Of a stretch of DNA of 64,000 nt, positions 1 through 8,270 are shown in pieces. The notes under the pieces are model-generated. The model was not told where the DNA came from and did not search any database. It was given only the letters and a program-made list of their open reading frames with translations. The position numbers and the translations under genes are program-made. Every line of letters starts with the position of its first letter. The stretch's first letter is position 1. Location: positions 248,001 to 312,000 of the forward strand of contig NZ_FOQH01000007.1 of assembly GCF_900113695.1 (NCBI RefSeq), read 5' to 3'. This stretch comes from Albimonas pacifica. Its GTDB lineage: Bacteria; Pseudomonadota; Alphaproteobacteria; Rhodobacterales; Rhodobacteraceae.

Positions 1-349
1 TCGAGCGCAGGAACGGCCCGCGCTTCCACTCGCGGCCGAGGAACATGTTCTCCTCGACCGAGAGCGGCATGGCGAGGTTGAATTCCTGGTGGATCAGGAC
101 CACGCCCGCCGCCTCGGCCTCCCGGTGGGAGGCGAAGGAGACCGGGGTCCCGTCCACCTCCAGCCCGCCCGAGGAGGGCGCGAGATAGCCGCCCAGGATC
201 TTCATCAGCGTCGACTTGCCGGCCCCGTTCTCGCCGATCAGGGCGTGGACCTCGCCGGGGCGCAGCTCGAAATCGACGTCGAACAGCACCTGGTTGGGGC
301 CGAACAGGCGCGAGACGCCCTTGGCGGCGAGGATCGGGGCCCCGGTCAC
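1..349 (-). CDS. Sugar ABC transporter ATP-binding protein, N-terminal part (runs off the window)
   Basis: This is the start of an ATPase of the RbsA/MglA/XylG type, which powers import of a monosaccharide or polyol. The visible 116 residues contain Walker A (GENGAGKST, about residues 38-46) and a Q-loop in LIHQEFNL, the arrangement of the first nucleotide-binding domain of the two-domain sugar ATPases. The start is GTG at 349, overlapping the TGA of the upstream dehydrogenase by 4 bases (GTGA), so it is the fourth visible gene of the operon that begins at 2809. The rest of the protein and the permease and binding protein would lie left of the window. Substrate cannot be read from this part; neighbours suggest a sugar or inositol-like polyol. 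Confidence 0.9.
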   Translation of the reverse strand, partial: MTGAPILAAKGVSRLFGPNQVLFDVDFELRPGEVHALIGENGAGKSTLMKILGGYLAPSSGGLEVDGTPVSFASHREAEAAGVVLIHQEFNLAMPLSVEENMFLGREWKRGPFLRS

Positions 350-1497
350 GGCAGCCTCGTCCACTTGCCGTCGCGCGAGGCGGAGTCGACGCAGGCCTCG
401 ACGAAGCGCACGCCGGTCAGGCCGTCGGCGACGGTGGGAAGCAGGCCGGTCGGCGCCTCGCCCGCCCGCTTCGCGCGGATCGCGGCGGCGGCCTCGCGGT
501 AGAGGTTGGCGAAGGCTTCGAGATAGCCCTCGGGGTGGCCGGGCGGCACGCGTTGCAGGTCGGTCGCGGCGGGGCCGGAGGTGGCGCGGGTCATCAGCCG
601 CGGCGCCTCGCCCAGCGGCGTGGCGATCAGGTGCTCGGGCGCCTCGTGGCTCCACTCCAGCCCGCCCTTGTCGCCGTAGAGGCGGAGCGTCAGGCGGTTC
701 TCGTTGCCCGGCGCCACCTGGCTGCACCACAGGCCGCCCTTGGCGCCGGAGGCGTAGCGCATCAGCACGCGGGCGTCGTCGTCCAGCTTCCGGCCGTCCA
801 CGAAGGAGGTCAGGTCGCAGGAGATCGCCTCCGGCCGCTCGCCGGCCACGAAACCGGCGAGGTGGAAGGCGTGGGTGCCGATGTCCCCCAGCGCCCCGCC
901 GGCGCCGGAGCGGGCGGGATCGGTGCGCCACTCGGCCTGTTTCGACCCTTGCGTCTCCACCGCGCTCGCCAGCCAGTCCTGCACGTACTCGACCTGCACG
1001 CCGCGCAGGCGGCCGATGAAGCCGTCCTCGACCATGGCGCGGGCCTGCCGGATCATCGGATAGCCGGAGTAGTTGTGGGTGAGGACGAAGAGCGCCTCGG
1101 ACCGCTCCGCCTCGCCCGCCAGCTTCTTCGCCTCGGCGGCGGTGGCGGTCATCGGTTTGTCGCAGATCACGTGGATGCCACGACGCAGGAAGGCGCGGGC
1201 GGGGGCGAAGTGGAGGTGGTTGGGGGTGACGATCGCCACCGCCTCGATCCCGTCCTTCAGCCGCGCCTCGCGCTTGGCCATCGCTTCGAAGTCGTCGTAG
1301 ACCCGATCCGGCGAGAGCCCCAGCGCCGCCCCGCTCTCCCGCGCCCGCTCAGGCGTCGAGGAGAGGGCGCCGGCGACCAGCTCGAATTCCCCGTCCATGC
1401 GCGAGGCGATGCGGTGCACGGCGCCGATGAAAGCGTCCTTGCCGCCGCCCACCATGCCCAGGCGGATGGGGCCGGAGCGGCCTGCGAAACGGCTCAT
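346..1497 (-). CDS. Gfo/Idh/MocA-family NAD(P)-dependent oxidoreductase
   Basis: A 383-residue dehydrogenase of the glucose-fructose oxidoreductase/inositol dehydrogenase family, which oxidises or reduces a hydroxyl of a sugar or polyol. The Rossmann motif GMVGGG lies at residues 14-19, the catalytic-lysine motif DKP at 113-115, and a D-x3-H pair (GDIGTHAFH, D205 and H209) fits the usual active site. The start is ATG at 1497, which overlaps the stop of the 86-residue gene upstream (ATGA); a longer in-frame start at 1563 lies inside that gene and is less likely. It sits between a TIM-barrel isomerase gene and a sugar ABC ATPase, so it probably acts on an imported sugar or inositol derivative. 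Exact substrate is unknown. Confidence 0.93.
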   Translation of the reverse strand: MSRFAGRSGPIRLGMVGGGKDAFIGAVHRIASRMDGEFELVAGALSSTPERARESGAALGLSPDRVYDDFEAMAKREARLKDGIEAVAIVTPNHLHFAPARAFLRRGIHVICDKPMTATAAEAKKLAGEAERSEALFVLTHNYSGYPMIRQARAMVEDGFIGRLRGVQVEYVQDWLASAVETQGSKQAEWRTDPARSGAGGALGDIGTHAFHLAGFVAGERPEAISCDLTSFVDGRKLDDDARVLMRYASGAKGGLWCSQVAPGNENRLTLRLYGDKGGLEWSHEAPEHLIATPLGEAPRLMTRATSGPAATDLQRVPPGHPEGYLEAFANLYREAAAAIRAKRAGEAPTGLLPTVADGLTGVRFVEACVDSASRDGKWTRLP

Positions 1498-1754
1498 CGC
1501 GGCTTTCCGTCGATCAAGATGTCGGTGAAGATCGCGGATCCCGGGTTCATCCGGATGCCCCAATCGCGGTTGGCTCGCAGAAAGGCAGCCGCTTCCTCAC
1601 TTGTCTCGAAGGAGAGAGACTCGCCTGCGTCGTTGCAGCTTGGCGGAAAGCAACGATACCCTGCGAGCTTCCCGTCCGCCCCCGGCTTCCTGCCCTTCAT
1701 GTAATAGGCCCGGCAGGGCTCGCCCTTGTCGTTGACGGCCGTGATCTCGGTCAT
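1494..1754 (-). CDS. Small conserved-looking protein of unknown function in sugar operon
   Basis: An 86-residue protein I do not recognise. Both ends are ATGA overlaps, with the isomerase stop upstream and the dehydrogenase start downstream, which argues strongly that it is translated as part of the operon. It contains three cysteines (CRAYY near residue 14, and the CFPPSC pair near 35-40), a glycine/lysine-rich stretch and a C-terminal half rich in acidic and aromatic residues. There is no signal peptide or membrane segment, so it is probably cytoplasmic. It could be a small accessory subunit or metal-binding protein for one of the flanking enzymes; that is inference only. Confidence 0.7.
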   Translation of the reverse strand: MTEITAVNDKGEPCRAYYMKGRKPGADGKLAGYRCFPPSCNDAGESLSFETSEEAAAFLRANRDWGIRMNPGSAIFTDILIDGKPR

Positions 1755-2809
1755 CGGTCCAGCCCCAGCATTTTTCGATTGGCGGCCATGTCGGCCCCGC
1801 CGTCGGCGAAATCGTCGAAGGCGCGGTCGGTGACGCGGATGATGTGGTCGCGCACGAACTGCGCGCCCTCGCGGGCGCCGTCCTCGGGGTGCTTGAGGCA
1901 GCATTCCCACTCGACCACCGCCCAGCCGTCGAAATCCATCGCGGCGAGCTTCGAGAAGATCGCCCCGAAATCCACCTGCCCGTCGCCCGGGCTCCGGAAG
2001 CGGCCGGCGCGGTCCACCCAGCTCTGGAAACCGCCGTAGACGCCCTGGCGGCCGGTCGGATTGAACTCGGCGTCCTTGACGTGGAACATGCCGATGCGCT
2101 CGGCGTAGTCGTCGAGATGGGCCACGTAGTCCAGGCACTGCAGGACGTAGTGGCTGGGATCGTAGAGCATCTTCGCGCGGGGATGGTTCGCGACGCGCTC
2201 GAGGAACATCTCGAAGCTGGCGCCGTCGTGCAGGTCCTCGCCGGGGTGGATCTCGTAGCAGATGTCCTGGCCGAGCTCCTCGGCCGCATCCAGGATCGGG
2301 CGCCAGCGGGCGGCGAGCTCGTCGAAGGCGGCCTCGACCAGGCCGGCGGGGCGCTGCGGCCAGGGGTAGAGATAGGGCCAGGCCAGCGCGCCGGAGAAGG
2401 CGGCGATCCGGTCCAGGCCGAAATTGCGCGAGGCCTGCAGCGTCAGCTTCATCTGCTCGACCGCCCAGTCCTGCCGCGCCCTGGGCTTCCCGCGCACGGC
2501 GGCCGGCGCGAAGCCGTCGAAGGCGAGGTCGTAGGCGGGATGGACGGCGACCAGCTGGCCCTGGATATGGGCCGAAAGCTCGGTGATCGCGACGCCCGCC
2601 TCGGCCGCCTGGCCGGCGATCTCGTCGCAATAGTCCCTGGAAGAGGCGGCGCGGACCAGGTCCAGGAAGCGGCCCTCGCCCGAGGGGACCTGCACGCCGG
2701 CATAGCCGCATCCGGCCGCCCAGCGGGTGATCCCCTGCCAGTCGTCGAAGGGCGCCTGGTCGCCGGCGAACTGCGCCAGGAACAGGCCGGGGCCCTGGAT
2801 GGTCTTCAC
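1751..2809 (-). CDS. Sugar phosphate isomerase/epimerase (AP endonuclease 2-type TIM barrel)
   Basis: A 352-residue xylose-isomerase-like TIM-barrel protein, a family that isomerises or epimerises sugars or dehydrates inositol intermediates using a divalent metal. Likely metal ligands are visible: the glutamate in CYEIHPGED, aspartate and histidine in YDPSHY, histidine in MFHVKDAEF and the late glutamate in VVEWECC. The start is GTG at 2809 with a good ribosome-binding site (GGGAGG, about 6 bases upstream); no suitable ATG exists nearby. It is the first gene of the operon read towards the left edge, and its promoter region carries two LacI-type operators. It ends in an ATGA overlap with the 86-residue gene. 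Confidence 0.92.
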   Translation of the reverse strand: MKTIQGPGLFLAQFAGDQAPFDDWQGITRWAAGCGYAGVQVPSGEGRFLDLVRAASSRDYCDEIAGQAAEAGVAITELSAHIQGQLVAVHPAYDLAFDGFAPAAVRGKPRARQDWAVEQMKLTLQASRNFGLDRIAAFSGALAWPYLYPWPQRPAGLVEAAFDELAARWRPILDAAEELGQDICYEIHPGEDLHDGASFEMFLERVANHPRAKMLYDPSHYVLQCLDYVAHLDDYAERIGMFHVKDAEFNPTGRQGVYGGFQSWVDRAGRFRSPGDGQVDFGAIFSKLAAMDFDGWAVVEWECCLKHPEDGAREGAQFVRDHIIRVTDRAFDDFADGGADMAANRKMLGLDR

Positions 2810-2853
2810 ATGCGCCTCCCTGCGCCGCGCGCCGTTGGACGTGGATTCGGCGC

Positions 2854-2867
2854 TGCAATCGTTTGCA
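2854..2867. promoter_or_regulatory. LacI-family operator 1
   Basis: The 14-mer TGCAATCGTTTGCA matches the general LacI/GalR-family operator TGNAANCGNTTNCA at every fixed position. It lies 45 bases upstream of the isomerase start and 90 bases upstream of the lacI-type gene, so it can repress both divergent units. Confidence 0.85.
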
Positions 2868-2885
2868 CCGGAAGCTTGCAGAGGA

Positions 2886-2899
2886 TGAAATCGTTTACA
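2886..2899. promoter_or_regulatory. LacI-family operator 2
   Basis: The 14-mer TGAAATCGTTTACA also fits TGNAANCGNTTNCA exactly. Its centre is 32 bases from the centre of operator 1, about three helical turns, so two repressor dimers would sit on the same DNA face. Confidence 0.85.
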
Positions 2900-2956
2900 A
2901 CCCCCTTTGCGCAGGCCAGATTGGCCGCGAACCGCAAGGGAGGCCCACGAGCGCGG

Positions 2957-3961
2957 ATGAACGGAAGACCGGTCACGATCCAGGACGTCGCGCGCGAGGC
3001 CGGCGTCTCGACGGCCACCGTCAGCCGCACGCTCTCCAAGCCCTCGGTGGTGGCCAAGCCCACCCGGCAGGCGGTGCTGCGCGCGGTGCAGAAGACCGGC
3101 TACCAGGTGAACCACCTGGCGCGGAACCTGCGGCGGCAACGGACGGGGAGCGTCATCGCGCTGGCCCCGAACCTCGCCAACCCGTTCTTCAGCCAGATCC
3201 TCGCGGGCATGTCCGCGGTGCTCAGCGCGCGCAACTACGGGCTGCTGATCGCCGACACCCAGATGGGGCCGGACCCCGACGAGAGGCTCCGGCGGTATCT
3301 GGCGAGCGGCATGGCCGACGGGCTGGTGCTGTTCGACGGCGGGCTCTCGCCCGCCGCGCTCGACGTCCCCGGCCGCCCGCCGGTGGTCGCGGCGTGCGAG
3401 TGGCTGGCCGCCGACCTGCCCTCGATCCGCGTCGACAACGCCCATGGGGCGGCGCTGGCGGTGGACCACCTCGCCGGCCTCGGCCACCGCCGCATCGGCC
3501 ATGTCACCGGGCCGCGGACCAATGTGCTCGCCCGCGCCCGCAAGGCCGGCTGGCGCGAGGCGATGGCGCGGCGCGGCCTGCCCGCGCCCGACGCGTGGCT
3601 CTTCGAGGGCGATTTCTCGATGGACAGCGGCGCGCTGGCGGCCGAGCGCTGGGCGGCGGCGCCCGACCGGCCCACGGCGCTGTTCTTCGCCTCGGACGAG
3701 ATGGCGGTGGGCTTCCTCGGGGCGCTCCGCCGGATCGGGGCGCAGGCGCCGCGCGACGTCTCGGTGGTGGGCTTCGACAACATCGAGGTCTGCGCCCATC
3801 TCTCCCCCGCGCTCACCACCATCCGCCAGCCCCGCACCCTGATCGGCGAGCGCGCAGCCTTCCTGCTGCTGGAGCTGATCGCGGGCGGAACCGGCGAGGG
3901 GATCGAGGGCCTGGTCGAGGTCGAGCTGGTGGTGCGCGACTCCACCGCCCCACCCGTCTGA
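2957..3961 (+). CDS. LacI-family transcriptional regulator
   Basis: A 334-residue repressor. The N-terminal helix-turn-helix (VTIQDVAREAGVSTATVSRTL, about residues 6-26) and the hinge (YQVNHLARNLRR) are typical of LacI/GalR proteins, followed by a periplasmic-binding-protein-like sensor domain (ANPFFSQILAGM, FDGGLS, SVVGFDNIEVCAHLSPALTTI). It is divergent from the sugar operon starting at 2809 and the two family-consensus operators lie in the shared gap, so it most likely controls that operon and itself, released by the imported sugar or a derivative. The ATG at 2957 places the helix-turn-helix at the normal distance from the N-terminus. Effector unknown. Confidence 0.95.
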   Translation: MNGRPVTIQDVAREAGVSTATVSRTLSKPSVVAKPTRQAVLRAVQKTGYQVNHLARNLRRQRTGSVIALAPNLANPFFSQILAGMSAVLSARNYGLLIADTQMGPDPDERLRRYLASGMADGLVLFDGGLSPAALDVPGRPPVVAACEWLAADLPSIRVDNAHGAALAVDHLAGLGHRRIGHVTGPRTNVLARARKAGWREAMARRGLPAPDAWLFEGDFSMDSGALAAERWAAAPDRPTALFFASDEMAVGFLGALRRIGAQAPRDVSVVGFDNIEVCAHLSPALTTIRQPRTLIGERAAFLLLELIAGGTGEGIEGLVEVELVVRDSTAPPV

Positions 3962-4038
3962 GCGCCGCGGCGGTTGCCGGGCCGGGGGCATCGGGTGCAC
4001 ACAGAGGGTGCCCCAGCGAGCCAGCCAGGACCGACCCG

Positions 4039-5553
4039 ATGACCCTGATCCGCCCCGACGACATCGTGGAAAGCGTCCGCTCGGCGCTGCAGTACATCTC
4101 GATCTACCACGCCCCCGACTATCTCGAGCGCCTGGTCGAGGCCTGGCATGGCGAGCAGAGCGTGCCGGCGAAGAACGCCATCGGCCAGATCCTGGAGAGC
4201 GCGCGCCTCGCCGCCATCGGCCGCCGCCCGATCTGCCAGGACACCGGCATGGTCACGGTGTTCGCGAGGCTCGGCCAGGGCGCGCGCATCGGCGGCGACC
4301 GCCCGCTGGACCAGCTGATCAACGAGGCGACCCGGCTCGCCTATCTCGACGCCGGCAACCCGCTGCGCGCCTCGATGGTGCGCGACCCGCTGTTCGAGCG
4401 GACCAACACCCGCGACAACACCCCCGCCGTCACCCATGTCGAGCTGGTGGCCGGCGAGACGCTGGAGCTGATCGTCGCCGCCAAGGGCGGGGGGTCGGAG
4501 AACAAGGCCCGCTTCACCGTCCTCAACCCCGCCGCCTCGGTCGAGGACTGGGTGGTCGAGACGGTGGCGGGCCTCGGCGCCGGCTGGTGCCCGCCCGGCG
4601 TGATCTCCATCGGCGTCGGCGGCAGCGCCGAGAAGGCGATGCTGCTGGGCAAGCGCGCCGCCCTCGATCCCATCGACATGGGCCGCCTGCTGAAGGAGGG
4701 GCCCTCGAGCCGGATCGAGGAGATGCGCCTCGACCTCTACCACCGCATCAACGGGCTCGGCATCGGGGCGCAGGGGCTCGGGGGTCTCGCGACGGTGGTG
4801 GACGTGAAGGTGGCGACCTATCCGACCCATGCCGCCTCGAAGCCGGTGGCGCTGATCCCGCAATGCGCCGCCAACCGCCACGCCCACCTGACCCTGACCG
4901 GCGAGGGGCCGGTGCACCTCGCCCCCCCGCCCCTCTCCGCCTTCCCCGAGATCACCACGGTCGCCGCCGGCGCCGACGCGCCGCGCCGGGTGAACCTCGA
5001 CACGCTGACGAAGGAGGAGGTGGCGGGCTGGAAGATCGGCGAGACGCTCCTCCTCTCCGGCCGCCTCCTGACGGGCCGCGACGCCGCCCACAAGCGCATC
5101 GCCGAGACGCTGGCGAAGGGCGAGGACCTGCCCGTCTCCCTCAAGGGCCGGGCCATCTACTACGTCGGCCCCGTGGACCCGGTCGGCGACGAGGTCGTGG
5201 GCCCCGCCGGCCCCACCACCGCCACCCGCATGGACGGGTTCACCGACATCATGCTCGACCAAGGCGTGCTGGCGATGATCGGCAAGGCCGAGCGCGGGGC
5301 CGCCACCATCGACTCCATCGCCCGCCATGGCGCGAGCTACCTCGTCGCCGTCGGCGGCGCCGCGGTGCTGGTGGCGAAAGCGGTGCGCGAGGCGCGCCTG
5401 CTGGCCTGGGAGGACCTCGGCATGGAGGCGATCCGCGAGTTCGTGGTCGAGGACATGCCGGTGACCGTCGCCGTCGACGCCGCCGGCGCCTCCGTCCACC
5501 GCGAGGGCCCCGCCCGCTGGCGCCGCCCCGCCCCGGCCCCCGCCGAGGCCTGA
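4039..5553 (+). CDS. fumA: Class I (iron-sulfur) fumarate hydratase
   Basis: A 504-residue fumarase converting fumarate and malate in the TCA cycle, in the cytoplasm. It is the fused form: an N-terminal alpha-type domain and a C-terminal beta-type domain (from about residue 325, GETLLLSGRLLTGRDAAHKR). Three cysteines that would hold the oxygen-sensitive [4Fe-4S] cluster are present in PICQDTGM (C66), GAGWCPPG (about 184) and QCAANRH (about 275). The start ATG at 4039 directly precedes the conserved N-terminus. It stands alone, 77 bases behind the lacI-type gene and followed by a repeat-bearing gap. Related enzymes of this family can be L(+)-tartrate dehydratases; the fused length favours fumarase. 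Confidence 0.9.
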   Translation: MTLIRPDDIVESVRSALQYISIYHAPDYLERLVEAWHGEQSVPAKNAIGQILESARLAAIGRRPICQDTGMVTVFARLGQGARIGGDRPLDQLINEATRLAYLDAGNPLRASMVRDPLFERTNTRDNTPAVTHVELVAGETLELIVAAKGGGSENKARFTVLNPAASVEDWVVETVAGLGAGWCPPGVISIGVGGSAEKAMLLGKRAALDPIDMGRLLKEGPSSRIEEMRLDLYHRINGLGIGAQGLGGLATVVDVKVATYPTHAASKPVALIPQCAANRHAHLTLTGEGPVHLAPPPLSAFPEITTVAAGADAPRRVNLDTLTKEEVAGWKIGETLLLSGRLLTGRDAAHKRIAETLAKGEDLPVSLKGRAIYYVGPVDPVGDEVVGPAGPTTATRMDGFTDIMLDQGVLAMIGKAERGAATIDSIARHGASYLVAVGGAAVLVAKAVREARLLAWEDLGMEAIREFVVEDMPVTVAVDAAGASVHREGPARWRRPAPAPAEA

Positions 5554-5615
5554 CGCCCCCCTCAGCCTCGCCGTCCCGCGCGCCGCTCGTCGCCAGGGCG
5601 CCCCCGTGGCCCCCA

Positions 5616-5645
5616 GAGGCGCCCCGGGCTTGACCCGGGGCCTCT
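5616..5645. repeat. Dispersed intergenic hairpin repeat, copy 1
   Basis: GAGGC followed by GCCCCGGGCTTGACCCGGGGC and CTC form a long stem with a short loop. The core CCCCGGG-N5-CCCGGGG recurs at 5701, 17981, 18093 and 25472. Confidence 0.75.
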
Positions 5646-5700
5646 CCCGACGCGGCGGCCCGCCCGCCCGACGTCGCCCGGACCTGCCCGCGGCCCCAGG

Positions 5701-5730
5701 GGCGCGCCCCGGGCCCGACCCGGGGCCTCC
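5701..5730. repeat. Dispersed intergenic hairpin repeat, copy 2
   Basis: Same orientation as copy 1, with core CCCCGGGCCCGACCCGGGG followed by CCTC. It lies 85 bases from copy 1 in the same gap. Confidence 0.75.
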
Positions 5731-5992
5731 GCGACGCCGACCGCGGGCGCGGCCTTCCCCGCTCCGGCGCCGACCGCGTCCCATGGCGTCCCAGCCCGGG
5801 CCTCCCGGATCGCGGCCGTCCGGCGCCCCCAATCGACCGGCGGCAGGGACGTCTTGCCTCGCGCCTGACCGGCCGGCAGGCACGGTTCCTTCTTTCATCG
5901 CTCGGTTAACCCGACTATCACTCAGGGCCGAACACGTCCGCCCGCGGCGTCGGAATCGACCCCGGCCCGGACCCGACAGGAGAGGAAACGTC

Positions 5993-7228
5993 ATGGCCGA
6001 GGCCTATATCGTGGATCACTGCCGCACCCCGCGCGGCATCGGCAAGGTCGGCAAGGGCGCGCTGGCGGACATGCATCCCCAGCACCTGGGCGCCGCGGTC
6101 CTGTCCGCGCTGCGCGACCGCAACAACCTCGACACCGCCAAGGTCGACGACATCATCTGGGGCACCTCGAACCAGACCGGCAGCCAGGGCGGCGACCTCG
6201 GCCGCATGTCCGCGCTCGACGCGGGCTACGACGTGCGCGCCTCGGGCGTGACGCTCGACCGCTTCTGCGGCTCGGGCCTGACCGTCGCCGCGCTGGGCGC
6301 CTCCACCGTCATGGCCGGCTGGCAGGACGTGGTCATCGCCGGCGGCTGCGAGATGATGTCCTACTCCTTCTCGCCCGAAGGCCGCCGCAAGGTCGGGCTC
6401 GACGGCGGCAACATGCGCCTGCGCGACCTGCACCCGCAGGTGGCCCAGGGCGTCTGCGCCGACGCCATCGCCTCGATCGAGGGCATCTCGCGCCTCGCCA
6501 CCGAGGAGCTGGCCGTCGAATCCCAGCGCCGCGCCGCCCAGTCGCTCGCCGACGGCCGGTTCGAGAAGTCGCTGGTCAAGGTCTACAAGGCCGACGGCAC
6601 GCTGGCCCTCGACCACGAGGAGTTCCCGCGCCCCCAGACCACGCTCGAGACCCTGGCGGCCCTGAAGCCCTCGTTCGAGGCGATGATGGACTTCCCCCTC
6701 GACGAGACCGGCGCCACCCATGGCGAGCTGATCCGCCGCGCCTATCCCGACCTGAAGATCGAGCACATCCACCACGCCGGCAACTCCTCGGGCGTCGTGG
6801 ACGGCGCCGCGGCCATTCTCGTGGCCTCGAAGGAGGCCTGCGAGGCCAACGGCTGGAAGCCCCGCGCCAAGATCACCACCGCGGTGAACATCGGCGACAG
6901 CCCCGAGCTGATGCTCAACGCCCCCGTCCCCGCCGCCCGCAAGGCGCTGGAGCGGGCCGGCCTGACGCCGGACGACATCGACCTGTGGGAGGTAAACGAG
7001 GCCTTCGCCGTGGTCGCCGAGAAGTTCATCCGCGACTTCAAGCTCGACCGCGACAAGGTCAACGTCTGCGGCGGCTCGATCGCGCTGGGCCACCCGATCG
7101 GCGCCACCGGCGCGATCCTGATCGGCACCCTGATCGACGAGCTGGAGCGCCAGGACAAGCACCGCGGCCTGGTCACCATGTGCGCCGCCGGCGGCATGGC
7201 CCCCGCGCTGATCATCGAGCGTCTCTGA
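5993..7228 (+). CDS. Thiolase family acetyl-CoA C-acyltransferase
   Basis: A 411-residue thiolase, which condenses two acyl-CoAs or cleaves 3-ketoacyl-CoA with CoA. The nucleophilic cysteine is C92 in LDRFCGSGL, the catalytic histidine is in HHAGNSSG/NEAFA region and GGSIALGHPIGATGA, and the second catalytic cysteine is in TMCAAGGMAPA near the C-terminus. Length and motif spacing match the family. The ATG at 5993 follows a clear GGAGAGG ribosome-binding site. It is a single gene followed by a strong terminator at 7261. Degradative beta-oxidation or biosynthetic acetoacetyl-CoA formation (PHB or ethylmalonyl-CoA route) are both possible; no partner genes are adjacent. Confidence 0.94.
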   Translation: MAEAYIVDHCRTPRGIGKVGKGALADMHPQHLGAAVLSALRDRNNLDTAKVDDIIWGTSNQTGSQGGDLGRMSALDAGYDVRASGVTLDRFCGSGLTVAALGASTVMAGWQDVVIAGGCEMMSYSFSPEGRRKVGLDGGNMRLRDLHPQVAQGVCADAIASIEGISRLATEELAVESQRRAAQSLADGRFEKSLVKVYKADGTLALDHEEFPRPQTTLETLAALKPSFEAMMDFPLDETGATHGELIRRAYPDLKIEHIHHAGNSSGVVDGAAAILVASKEACEANGWKPRAKITTAVNIGDSPELMLNAPVPAARKALERAGLTPDDIDLWEVNEAFAVVAEKFIRDFKLDRDKVNVCGGSIALGHPIGATGAILIGTLIDELERQDKHRGLVTMCAAGGMAPALIIERL

Positions 7229-8201
7229 CCCCCGGCCGCCCTCGCGGCCCTGACGATCCCGGCGCGGCGCCCCCTCGGGCGCCGCGCCTTTTCGTGCCCG
7301 ACGGCCGGGCCGCGAGCCCCGCGCCCAGCGCGATCAGCCCGAGGCCCGCCGCCTCGCGCGGGCCCGGCGTCTGCGCGAAGAGCACGGCGCCCCACAGGGC
7401 CGCGAAGCCGAGATAGGCGGTGTCGAAGACGCCCACAACCGGCGGCGGCGCGAGGCGATAGGCCAGCGCCACCGCCGTCGCGATCACCGCCAGCATCGCC
7501 CCCAGCGCGCCCGCCAGCGCCCAGTCCGCCGGCCCCAGCCGCGGCCAGAGCGCGAGGACGAAGCCCTCCCCCGGCCCGAGGATCGCGATCCCGCCCAGCG
7601 CCGCGGCGGCCACGAGCACCAGGCAAAGGTTCAGGGTCAGCGCCATCGCCCCCGCCGTCTCCTCGCGGCAGCGCCGCCAGGACACGACGCCGGCGAGCGC
7701 ATAGAACACCGCCGCCGCCAGGGGCCACAGGATCGCCGGCGTCACCGCCCCCACCGGCCCGATCGCCAGCGCGGCGCCCGCCAGCGTCAGCCCCGCCGCG
7801 GCCCAGCCGCGGGGGCCCACCGGCTCCCCCAGCGCGCGCGTCATCAGCGCCATCCAGGCGGGCGCGGTGTAGTGACAGGCCGCCGCCAGCGCGAAGGACA
7901 TCGCGGGCAGGCCGGCGTAGTAGCACAGCCACATCCCCGCCAGGCACAGGCTGCGCGCCCAGACCCAGCCCGGGCGGACCAGCCGCAGCCCGCGCCGGCC
8001 CCGCGTCGCCAGCAGCCACCCCGCCAGCAGCACCGCCGCCACGGCCGAGCGCAGCAGCACCAGCTGCGCCAGCCCGAACCGCTCGCCCGCCGCCTTCGCC
8101 AGCGCGTCCGAGAACGACAGCAGCAGCACCGCCGCGAGGATCGCCGCGATCCCGAGCCGGGGGCCGTCCAGGGTTCGCGCCGCTTTTCCGATCCATGCCA
8201 T
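7212..8201 (-). CDS. DMT-superfamily (EamA) permease
   Basis: A 329-residue membrane protein with about ten hydrophobic segments arranged as two five-helix repeats, typical of drug/metabolite transporters of the EamA type, which export amino acids or other small metabolites across the inner membrane. It is divergent from a LysR regulator that starts 69 bases away, a common exporter-regulator pairing. The last 35 or so residues are arginine/glycine-rich, cross the terminator stem of the thiolase and overlap its 3' end by 17 bases; this tail may be a consequence of a lost earlier stop rather than functional. Substrate is unknown. Confidence 0.88.
   Translation of the reverse strand: MAWIGKAARTLDGPRLGIAAILAAVLLLSFSDALAKAAGERFGLAQLVLLRSAVAAVLLAGWLLATRGRRGLRLVRPGWVWARSLCLAGMWLCYYAGLPAMSFALAAACHYTAPAWMALMTRALGEPVGPRGWAAAGLTLAGAALAIGPVGAVTPAILWPLAAAVFYALAGVVSWRRCREETAGAMALTLNLCLVLVAAAALGGIAILGPGEGFVLALWPRLGPADWALAGALGAMLAVIATAVALAYRLAPPPVVGVFDTAYLGFAALWGAVLFAQTPGPREAAGLGLIALGAGLAARPSGTKRRGARGGAAPGSSGPRGRPGVRDAR
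7261..7294 (+). terminator. Rho-independent terminator of the thiolase gene
   Basis: GGCGCGGCGCCC, loop CCTC, GGGCGCCGCGCC, then TTTTCG. The 12-bp stem is perfect. It lies inside the 3' part of the convergent permease reading frame. Confidence 0.85.
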
Positions 8202-8270
8202 CAGGGATGGAAAGCGCGGATCGCCTCCGGCATAAAATGACTTCCTCGCCGCAATCCATGAGTCTCAGGA

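Larger units (their letters stand above)
5554..5992. other. Intergenic region with two hairpin repeats
   Basis: No convincing gene is seen in these 439 bases. They hold two copies of a dispersed GC-rich hairpin (listed separately). The last 100 bases are less GC-rich (GTTAACCCGACTATCACTC around 5906-5924) and probably contain the thiolase promoter; AGGAGAGGAAACGTC at 5979-5992 is its ribosome-binding region. Confidence 0.6.

Noticed and set aside
535-1704. Long open frame on the plus strand over the dehydrogenase gene
   Set aside because: It is a GC-driven shadow of the minus-strand dehydrogenase, full of Arg/Gly/His with no family pattern; many similar long frames occur opposite real genes throughout the window.
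1734-1750. FNR-like string TTGACGGCCGTGATC
   Set aside because: It lies within the start of the 86-residue gene, the second half-site (GTGAT) fits poorly and there is no promoter gap.
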